From contig CAZPZZ010000083.1 in NCBI GenBank assembly GCA_964591245.1, positions 1 through 17,653 of the forward strand: 17,653 bases of DNA, read 5' to 3'. The position numbers were made by a program, and so were the translations under genes. Each line of letters starts with the position of its first letter. Position 1 is the first letter of the stretch. The stretch comes from CAZPZZ01 sp964591245. GTDB lineage: Bacteria > Acidobacteriota > Vicinamibacteria > Vicinamibacterales > UBA8438. Positions 8,008-14,064 of the stretch are shown here, in pieces. The notes under the pieces are model-generated. The model was not told the DNA's origin, made no database searches, and worked only from the letters and a program-made list of their open reading frames with translations.

Positions 8008-8027
8008 CCCTGGAGTACACTCCAGGG
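8008..8027. promoter_or_regulatory. perfect 9-bp inverted repeat in the divergent intergenic region
   Basis: CCCTGGAGT (8008-8016) and ACTCCAGGG (8019-8027) are perfect inverted arms around AC. The repeat lies in the 79-base gap between the leftward secreted-protein/peptidase genes and the rightward FMN-binding gene, ending six bases before ATG 8034. The core CTGGAGT-NN-ACTCCAG resembles operators of MerR-family metal regulators such as ZntR. As RNA it would be a hairpin whose 3' arm contains AGGG, the only Shine-Dalgarno-like sequence before the FMN gene. Which role, if either, it plays cannot be decided here. Confidence 0.6.
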
Positions 8028-8033
8028 CATTCT

Positions 8034-8540
8034 ATGAGAATCACGACCCTCGCGCTGTTGTTCATTGCCGTCGCCGTGTTGGAAGGGCAACCCCTCTCGC
8101 CAGTTCTTGAGGAACGGCTCCAGGCGCTCTTCCCCACCGCCGACTCCTTCTCCAGCAAAGAAGGCACTCCTCCACATTTCAAAGCATTCGCCGAGAACGG
8201 CGACATCATCGGGTATGCCTTCTGGACGACCGAGCTTGAACCGCTCGAGCGCGGCTACGACGGTCCCATCCAAGTCCTTGTCGGGATTGATCTCAACGCC
8301 GCCATCACCGGGATCATCGTCGTCCGCCACCATGAACCCTATGGATATTTCTCGGTCGACCTACCGGAATACGCCGCCCAGTTCATGCAGAAGAGCATCC
8401 GTGATCGGTTCCGGGTTGGTGCAGACATCGATTCAGTCGCCACCGCAACCATCACCACGCGCAGTGCAACCCGCGCCATTCGGAACGGCGCCCGGCGTAT
8501 CGCCCGTCAATTTCTCGCACCAGGCGGAGGCACGCGATGA
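8034..8540 (+). CDS. exported FMN-binding domain protein, NosR N-terminal-like
   Basis: This 168-residue protein consists of a short hydrophobic signal or anchor (MRITTLALLFIAVAVLEG) and one FMN-binding domain of the NosR/RnfG/NqrC type. Conserved features are GYAFWTTEL, GYDGPIQVLVGIDLNAAITGIIVVRHHEPYGYF (74-106) and the C-terminal attachment region. In NosR/RnfG the flavin is linked to the last threonine of an S/T-G-A-T motif. Here the equivalent is ATAT (136-139), so Thr139 is kept but the serine and glycine are replaced. Flavin binding may be non-covalent or altered. The start is ATG 8034. The frame is open upstream to 7815 but crosses the divergent gene and carries no signal. It overlaps the FeS membrane protein by ATGA, together forming a two-part NosR-like unit. 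Confidence 0.82.
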   Translation: MRITTLALLFIAVAVLEGQPLSPVLEERLQALFPTADSFSSKEGTPPHFKAFAENGDIIGYAFWTTELEPLERGYDGPIQVLVGIDLNAAITGIIVVRHHEPYGYFSVDLPEYAAQFMQKSIRDRFRVGADIDSVATATITTRSATRAIRNGARRIARQFLAPGGGTR

Positions 8541-9562
8541 CCAGGACCACCCTGTTCCGATTCACCGTGTGTTGCCTTGCGTGGCTGTGGCTGGCCGGGC
8601 CCGTCTCAGCACAACCCGAACCCAGCACCGCTTCCCCGCCTTCGGAGACGGTACCCGCTGAAGACGACGGTTGGGACTTCGAAGACGACGATTGGGATTT
8701 CGAGGACGAAGAGGAAGAAGTCGAAACCTGGGCGACGCTCCTACGTGATCAGGCGCCCGATATTGCGTGGTTCACAGGTTTTGCGACACTCGCACTCATT
8801 GGCTTCTTTAAAAAAAGCATCCCGCTCAAGTACGTCACCCTCGGCGCTGCCGTCGTGTACATGGGGTTCACCAAGAGCCAGCTCATCTCCGTCGTCAACA
8901 TCTACGGGCTGATGACCGGCAATATGCCGGTCTTTCGCTACAGCATCGCCTGGTATCTATTCGCGATCTTCACGGTGGTCACCACCATACTCTGGGGACG
9001 ACTCTATTGCGGTCGAGTCTGTGCCTTCGGCGCCCTCACCCAACTCATGGATAGCGTCGTGCCGGCCAAACTCCGGTTTGAAGTTCCACCATGGCTCGAA
9101 CAACGCGCGTCATGGATCAAGTACGGTCTGCTCGCTGTGACCTTACTCTATTTCCTGTCGACAGCAGACATTCCGGCCTATCGCTACGTCGAACCGTTCT
9201 GGATGTTTACCCGCCGTGGCTCCACAGGAATGTGGGTCGGGCTGGCAGTCCTGCTGATCGCCACGATCTTCGTTCGCAACCTCTACTGTCGATTTCTCTG
9301 CCCGGTCGGCGCCGCGCTGGGTCTCCTCTCCAAGCTGACCGTGTTCCGCATCAAACGCTGGTCGGAATGCAACACGTGCAAACTCTGTGAGAAAACCTGC
9401 GAGTGGGGTGCCATTCAGGGACCAGAGATCGTCATGACCGAATGTGTGCGATGCGACGATTGCGAACGCCTGTATGCGGACACCACAAAGTGTCCACACT
9501 GGCTCATCGCTGCACGGGACAAGCTCCGCAAAGCGCGACGTCCCCAGCCGGCAGCAGGGTGA
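8537..9562 (+). CDS. NosR-like polytopic membrane protein with 2x[4Fe-4S] domain
   Basis: This 341-residue protein begins with a signal-like segment ending VSAQ (about 1-25). A short acidic periplasmic stretch with two copies of WDFED (46-50 and 53-57) comes next, followed by about five to six membrane helices. It carries the two NosR/NapH-type motifs, YCGRVCAFG (Cys158, Cys162) and YCRFLCPVG (Cys251, Cys255). The cytoplasmic C-terminus holds CNTCKLCEKTC (278, 281, 284, 288) and CVRCDDC...CP (303, 306, 309, 319), enough for two [4Fe-4S] clusters. NosR-family proteins pass electrons across the membrane to a periplasmic flavin domain, and here that domain is the separate upstream gene. No nitrous-oxide reductase gene is present, so calling it nosR would be unjustified. 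The partner could be another periplasmic acceptor. Confidence 0.87.
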   Translation: MTRTTLFRFTVCCLAWLWLAGPVSAQPEPSTASPPSETVPAEDDGWDFEDDDWDFEDEEEEVETWATLLRDQAPDIAWFTGFATLALIGFFKKSIPLKYVTLGAAVVYMGFTKSQLISVVNIYGLMTGNMPVFRYSIAWYLFAIFTVVTTILWGRLYCGRVCAFGALTQLMDSVVPAKLRFEVPPWLEQRASWIKYGLLAVTLLYFLSTADIPAYRYVEPFWMFTRRGSTGMWVGLAVLLIATIFVRNLYCRFLCPVGAALGLLSKLTVFRIKRWSECNTCKLCEKTCEWGAIQGPEIVMTECVRCDDCERLYADTTKCPHWLIAARDKLRKARRPQPAAG

Positions 9563-9646
9563 CAGTTGACTGAGTGGGTCCCACGTGGACCAGCACCCAA
9601 GGCTGGCTATCACGCAACAGTCTCTAGTAGGCTATTGTCCATTGCC

Positions 9647-9652
9647 TATACT
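9647..9652 (+). promoter_or_regulatory. possible -10 element for the FmdB-like gene
   Basis: TATACT matches five of six bases of the -10 consensus and lies 74 bases before the ATG at 9726. No acceptable -35 hexamer is found 16-18 bases upstream, so the call is tentative. Confidence 0.25.
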
Positions 9653-9659
9653 GCTGCTG

Positions 9660-9700
9660 CCCTGACGTCATCCCGGGTGGCACCGACGGGAAACTCAGGG
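9660..9700 (+). other. nested stem-loop in the leader of the FmdB-like gene
   Basis: CCCTGA (9660-9665) pairs with TCAGGG (9695-9700). Inside it TCCCG (9671-9675) pairs with CGGGA (9687-9691). The structure would start within a few bases of a transcript from the -10-like element at 9647 and ends 25 bases before the start codon. No T-run follows, so it looks more like a structured leader than an intrinsic terminator. Confidence 0.35.
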
Positions 9701-9725
9701 TTCGCCCCGTCTAGATAGGATAAAA

Positions 9726-9971
9726 ATGCCGATTTTCGAATACGAGTGCCGCGAGTGTCACCATCAATTCGAGCTGCTCCTGTTACCAAAAGACCAGCCT
9801 GCATGCCCCGAGTGCGAGGGAACGCAACTCGACAAGCTACTCTCGATCTCCTCGGTAAGCTGTGAGAGCACGAAACAGCGGAACCTGGGTCGCGCACGGG
9901 AAAGCGCCAAGAAGGTCCAGCGCGATAAAGCCCACGCGGAGCACGAAGCGTACCACCACCACCACCACTAG
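9726..9971 (+). CDS. FmdB-family zinc ribbon protein with C-terminal His tail
   Basis: This 81-residue protein has the FmdB/CxxC_CxxC signature: MPIFEYECRECHHQFE (Cys8, Cys11) and ACPECEG (Cys27, Cys30), which together bind one zinc ion. FmdB-like proteins are common, and their early annotation as regulators of formamidase is not generally established. The second half is charged and likely helical (about 50-70: QRNLGRARESAKKVQRDKAHAEHEA). It ends in Tyr followed by five histidines encoded by five identical CAC codons before TAG. The start is supported by AGGA at 9717-9720, five bases upstream. The 163-base gap from the NosR-like gene, with a leader structure, suggests separate or attenuated expression. 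Confidence 0.88.
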   Translation: MPIFEYECRECHHQFELLLLPKDQPACPECEGTQLDKLLSISSVSCESTKQRNLGRARESAKKVQRDKAHAEHEAYHHHHH

Positions 9972-10000
9972 CTCACGCCCTTGCCCCTAGTAGAGCGAGG

Positions 10001-10039
10001 TCGCCGAGCCCGTACGATCCACGCGGACGGACTCGGCGA
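10001..10039. terminator. stem-loop between convergent FmdB-like and DUF1552 genes
   Basis: TCGCCGAG (10001-10008) and CTCGGCGA (10032-10039) are perfect 8-bp arms. After one mismatch the stem continues with CCGT/ACGG. It fills most of the 73-base gap between the stop codons of two convergent genes, the usual place for a bidirectional terminator. There is no poly-T tract on either side. Confidence 0.55.
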
Positions 10040-10044
10040 GAGGG

Positions 10045-11400
10045 CTAGAGGCTCAAATGCTTGAGCTGGCCGTTACTGTCTCCGAGTTGCTCGGTCGGCA
10101 CGCCGACGTTCTCCAGCAGCGCGAGTTGCATGTTAGTCAAGGGAGTCCCGTCGGGAACTCGCAGATGCTGTCCAGAGGCCATCCGTCCGGCTGCTCCTCC
10201 CACGAGCAGGATCGGCAGGTTGACATGCAGATGCTGGTTACCGTCGCTGATCCCGCAGCCATACAGCATCATCATGTGGTCCAGTAACGTTCCGTCGCCA
10301 TCTGGTGTCGACGCCAGGCGATCGACGAAGTAGGCAAACTGCTCGATATGATGCCGATTCACCTTGGCAAGTTTCTCCATCTGAACCGGGCGATTCTGAT
10401 GGTGAGACAAACCATGGTGCGGATCCGGAATCCCGAGCTCAGGATAGGTCCGCGGACTGACCTCTCGGGACATCATGAAGGTGATGACCCGGGTCATATC
10501 CGTCTGCAACGCCAACACCTGAAGGTCGTACATCAGCCGTGCGTGCTCAGCGAACGTGTCCGGAATGCCGCCGGTCGGACGGACGAGCTCTGGCAACTCG
10601 ACGCCGCTCTGGGCCTCAGCGAGTTGAATACGCCGTTCGATGTCCCGGATCGCGTCCAGATACTGCGTCACCTTGTCTTGATCACCAGGCGCCAGGGTAT
10701 TCCTGAAGTCCGCCACCTCATGCACAAGAGAGTCGAGAATACTGCGATCCTCACGGATACGCGCAAGCCTCGCCTCCTGGCTAGTATCCGTAGCATCGCC
10801 AAAAAGCCGCTCGAACACCGCACGAGGCTGATTCTCCATCGGCAACGGCGTCGTGGGGTTTCGCCAAGACAACGTGTTGGCGTATGCGCAACTCCAACCA
10901 GCCTCGCAGGCGCCGATCAGCTCGTTTGGATCAAGGCTGAGTTCGAGAGACGTCAGCTGGGTATCCTGCCCGATCGCCGCGGCCGCAATCTGATCCATGG
11001 AGGTGCCGCCACGGATATCTGGTCCCTCTGTCTTTTTTGGATGGATACCCGTCAGAAACGCAGACGCCGCCCGCACGTGGTCGCCGGTCCCCTCACCAGG
11101 CAACGGGAACATCGGCTCACTCTCCAACCCGGTCACAACTGTGACCTGGTGTTTGAATGGCGCCAATGGCGCGAGCGTCTGGGGCAGAGCGAAATCGGTC
11201 CCCTCCGACGTCGGGGTCCACTGATCCATGATCACGCCGTTCGGCACATAGGCGGTATACAGCCGCGCCTGCGGCCGTGCCGCGGTATTTCGCATCGCCG
11301 AAAGCGCCGGTACCATACCGTCGAGCAAGGGCAACGCAAGCGTCGCACCCACTCCGCGCAAAAACGTCCGTCGTGGCAACGCCATCTTAGTGATGATCAT
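10045..11400 (-). CDS. Tat-exported DUF1552 family protein
   Basis: This 451-residue protein starts with a twin-arginine signal, PRRTFLRGVGATLALPLLDG (Arg10, Arg11), so a folded protein, possibly cofactor-bearing, is exported to the periplasm. The mature protein follows the DUF1552 pattern: RLYTAYVPNGVIMDQWTP, then HVRAASAFLTGIHPKKTEG, then a long helical middle, a SREVSPRTYPELGIPDPHHGLSHH block, and LDHMMMLYGCGISDGNQHLHVNLPILLVGG. Histidine-rich conserved blocks and the relation of this family to sulfatase-like (DUF1501-type) proteins hint at metal-dependent hydrolase ancestry. No catalytic activity is established. The start overlaps the stop of the cytochrome gene (ATGA). This cytochrome/DUF1552 pairing recurs in many environmental genomes, as far as I know, and implies joint function. 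Confidence 0.9.
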   Translation of the reverse strand: MIITKMALPRRTFLRGVGATLALPLLDGMVPALSAMRNTAARPQARLYTAYVPNGVIMDQWTPTSEGTDFALPQTLAPLAPFKHQVTVVTGLESEPMFPLPGEGTGDHVRAASAFLTGIHPKKTEGPDIRGGTSMDQIAAAAIGQDTQLTSLELSLDPNELIGACEAGWSCAYANTLSWRNPTTPLPMENQPRAVFERLFGDATDTSQEARLARIREDRSILDSLVHEVADFRNTLAPGDQDKVTQYLDAIRDIERRIQLAEAQSGVELPELVRPTGGIPDTFAEHARLMYDLQVLALQTDMTRVITFMMSREVSPRTYPELGIPDPHHGLSHHQNRPVQMEKLAKVNRHHIEQFAYFVDRLASTPDGDGTLLDHMMMLYGCGISDGNQHLHVNLPILLVGGAAGRMASGQHLRVPDGTPLTNMQLALLENVGVPTEQLGDSNGQLKHLSL

Positions 11401-13823
11401 GACGCGGGACCTCTCCTCATTTGAAATGGCACACTCCGGGCGATCCCGGCAATCAGCGCCGACCAGCGATAGTCGTCATCGGCCGCCCCGCGGACAATGC
11501 GACGCACCGCCGGTGCATCGAAGTACTCTACACCGCGACCAAGCCCGTAGGTCAGTAATTTCTCAGTAATCGTGGTGACGAAGCTCTCCGGCCGACGAAG
11601 CAGGGCCGCCGTCAACGACTCCGGTCCATCGACAGGCGTGCCGTCCGCTAACTCTCCCGCCGCGTCGATGGCATCCCCCGCTTCACTCGTCGTACGCCAT
11701 CGGCCGATCGCATCAAAGTTCTCTAACGCGAAACCCAGCGGATCCATGACCCGATGGCAACTTGCACAGACCGGATTCGCCCTGTGCACTTCCAATCGCT
11801 CACGCACCGACTTGGGCGGTTCGCCACTGTCATCATTCTCGGCCAGGGCAGGGACATCGGGCGGCGGCGGTGGAGGCGGCGTACCAAGGATGTTTTCCAA
11901 TAACCATTTCCCACGGACCACGGGGGAGGTCCGGTGGGCGTAGGATGTCACCGTCAGCAGACTGCCCTTGCCAAGCAGACCACGGCGCGGTGCCAGATCG
12001 TCACCAAGCGCGATCTGCCGGAAATGGTTTCCGTAGACATTCGGAATGCCGTAATGCGCGGCGAGGCGCTCGTTGACGAACGTCTGGTCGGACGTCATCA
12101 ATTCGAGCACACTCCGATCCTCCCGGATCTGGTTATCGAGAAACAATTCCATCTCACGCGCCATGGCCCCGCGGAGATTAGCATCGAAATCGGCAAACGC
12201 ATAGGGGTCTGGCGCGACCAAGGTCATGTTCCGTAGATACAACCATTGCCCACCAAAATTATCCACAATGGCTCGTGCACGAGGATCCGCGAGCATGCGC
12301 GTGACCTGTCCCTCAAGTACTCCTGGCGACCGGAGCACGCCTCGCTCAGCCAGATCGAGCAACTCGTCATCCGGGCTGCTACTCCAGAGGAAGAAGGACA
12401 GCCGAGCGGCCAACTCGAGTTCACTGATCCGGTACGGCTCGCCCACATCGAGGTTGTCTGGATCGCGCTCCCGGCGAAACAGAAAATCCGGACTGACGAG
12501 TATCCGACGAAGAGCCATCTCAATCCCACTATCGAAGTCACCGGCGGCACGCCCCAGGTGAAAAAAATCAAGAAGCATCGAGATGTCCGCCTCGGCGAGG
12601 GACCTCCGGAAAGCGCGCCGTCCCAGCGCCCCGAGGATTTCCCGCGCACAGGTCACTTCCTCTGGCCCGCCCGCATCGACCGAGTCGGGTGGACGACAGA
12701 GAAAGATAGCCTGCCGGCTCGGCGTGTCACCACGACCCGTAACGTTGTACGGTCCCCGCAGTTCCACACGCCCGATAGCGGGATCCAGGGTTTGATCACC
12801 GGCATACTCGTAACTGGTCACCGCATAATGCGGCCGACGCATACCCTCAAGCACCGCAGCCTGGTCGTGGAATGTCACCGCGAATCGATGCGGGCCAGCC
12901 GTCGCCGAGAACCTGACCTCCTGTCCATCCTCATCAGAGTTACGATAATCGCGTCGACGCGGGTTTCCCTCGTCATCCGTTCCGAGGGGACCACCGACCG
13001 ACAGCGTCTCGACGAGCACCCCATCCAGCCGGACTTCCAATTCGTGGCGATTCGCGAGGCCTCGCAGCCTACCGTCATACGTGCGCGACAGGTAGATCTT
13101 GGCAACATATTCGCCATCAACCGGGAACGTGTGCCGCACCGCCAACCCGCCTCTAGAGCCGAACGGCAGATCATCACTTACGCGAGCGTCCTGCGTCAGG
13201 TACTTGTCGACGGCAAAGATTTCCGTGGCCGGCGCCACGGTCGTATCCCCCACCGCAAGCCGGCTAATCCTTCGAGCCGCCGCCAGATAGCGCTCCGTCA
13301 GCATCGGGGACACCGAGAGCACATCGGCAATATTGTCGAAACCGAAGCCCGAATCGTCGGCTGGAAGCAACGTCGTACCGTCGACCTCCAGAGCCAACAG
13401 ATCTCGAATCGCATTCGTGTACTCGGCCCGGTTCAACCGATGCACCCCCGGACGACGACCCGGGTTGGGATCTTGAGCCGCACGCGCGTCAACCGCAGCT
13501 TCGAGCCTCCCCGCAAATGATTCGTAGGCCGTTTCCGTCGGCCGTGGTCGCCCGGGCGGCGGCATCGCGCGGGTACGCAACTTCCGGATAACTTTTTCCC
13601 ACACCTCAGTTTGGTGCGCGTCCTGACCAACCTGGGCCAGATCGATGTCCTGGAGCGAGAGTCCCGCGGCCAGGGTACGCCCGTTATGGCAGCCAACGCA
13701 GTATCGGTCCAGGAGAGCCCGGTCCTCGACAAGCGCCTCTGGGGTCTGGCCTGACGCCACACCGACTGCGAAAAATAGCCCGATCGCCACCGCCAACCGC
13801 CCGCCGTGTCGAGGTTCTCTCAT
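11397..13823 (-). CDS. large c-type cytochrome of the DUF1587/DUF1592/DUF1588/DUF1585 type
   Basis: This 808-residue periplasmic protein has a signal peptide (LAVAIGLFFAVGVASGQ) and a first haem c site CVGCH (42-46), in the planctomycete-type cytochrome domain. It then shows the recognisable block order of this family: VHRLNRAEYTNAIRDLLAL (DUF1587), a beta-rich ligand-binding-like insert (YVAKIYLSRTYDGR...), a SELELAARLSFFLWSSSPDDELLDLA block (DUF1592), HRTSPVVRGKWLLENILG with a proline run, and a second haem site CASCH (686-690) before RVMDPLGFALENFDAIGRWR (DUF1588). It ends with DUF1585 (LTYGLGRGVEYFD...VPFQMR). The start is ATG 13823. The frame is open to 14231, but that extension runs past the promoter and under the divergent gene. 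It probably shuttles electrons for whatever the DUF1552 partner does. The substrate is unknown. Confidence 0.92.
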   Translation of the reverse strand: MREPRHGGRLAVAIGLFFAVGVASGQTPEALVEDRALLDRYCVGCHNGRTLAAGLSLQDIDLAQVGQDAHQTEVWEKVIRKLRTRAMPPPGRPRPTETAYESFAGRLEAAVDARAAQDPNPGRRPGVHRLNRAEYTNAIRDLLALEVDGTTLLPADDSGFGFDNIADVLSVSPMLTERYLAAARRISRLAVGDTTVAPATEIFAVDKYLTQDARVSDDLPFGSRGGLAVRHTFPVDGEYVAKIYLSRTYDGRLRGLANRHELEVRLDGVLVETLSVGGPLGTDDEGNPRRRDYRNSDEDGQEVRFSATAGPHRFAVTFHDQAAVLEGMRRPHYAVTSYEYAGDQTLDPAIGRVELRGPYNVTGRGDTPSRQAIFLCRPPDSVDAGGPEEVTCAREILGALGRRAFRRSLAEADISMLLDFFHLGRAAGDFDSGIEMALRRILVSPDFLFRRERDPDNLDVGEPYRISELELAARLSFFLWSSSPDDELLDLAERGVLRSPGVLEGQVTRMLADPRARAIVDNFGGQWLYLRNMTLVAPDPYAFADFDANLRGAMAREMELFLDNQIREDRSVLELMTSDQTFVNERLAAHYGIPNVYGNHFRQIALGDDLAPRRGLLGKGSLLTVTSYAHRTSPVVRGKWLLENILGTPPPPPPPDVPALAENDDSGEPPKSVRERLEVHRANPVCASCHRVMDPLGFALENFDAIGRWRTTSEAGDAIDAAGELADGTPVDGPESLTAALLRRPESFVTTITEKLLTYGLGRGVEYFDAPAVRRIVRGAADDDYRWSALIAGIARSVPFQMRRGPAS

Positions 13824-13889
13824 GTCGCGACCGCCTCGGTCCAACACCTGGATTTTGAAGGGTTTGTCGTCACTGAACGTTCTGGGTGC

Positions 13890-13919
13890 ATTATCATGAT
13901 GGTCGCAGCACGGAGTCAA
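13890..13919 (-). promoter_or_regulatory. sigma70-type promoter for the cytochrome/DUF1552 operon
   Basis: On the minus strand TTGACT (13914-13919) and GATAAT (13890-13895) each match five of six consensus bases and are 18 bases apart. Transcription would begin near 13883, giving a leader of about 60 bases to ATG 13823. The site lies in the 241-base divergent region shared with the ankyrin gene. The rest of that region shows no equally good rightward promoter. Confidence 0.6.
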
Positions 13920-14064
13920 GTGGAGATGAAAGTGTATGACGGAATCAGGACTCGACAAGGGCCTGCGGTCCGTCCGATACTTCACGGTACCCCTGGACAG
14001 CGCGGGTGCCGCTGGCACAACAGCCGGCCCGACGACAGCGTGACCTCCAGCACGAGAGCGAAAT

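Noticed and set aside
7815..8033. Extended N-terminus of the FMN-binding protein
   Set aside because: It overlaps the divergent secreted-protein gene and would place the export signal internally.
8537..9562. Naming the FeS membrane gene nosR
   Set aside because: It lacks the fused FMN domain and no other nos gene is present, so only NosR-like is justified.
10348..11424. A 358-codon open frame on the plus strand opposite the DUF1552 gene
   Set aside because: Same reason: antisense to a well-supported gene, Arg-rich and featureless.
12246..13520. A 424-codon open frame on the plus strand opposite the cytochrome gene
   Set aside because: It is fully antisense to a gene with clear family blocks. 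The translation is rich in Arg/Pro/Thr with no domain, signal or membrane pattern, as expected from the mirror frame of a GC-rich gene.
13864..13894. Rightward promoter for the ankyrin gene (TTGTCG with CATTAT, 19-base spacer)
   Set aside because: Both hexamers are weak, the spacing is long, and the same bases form the better leftward promoter.
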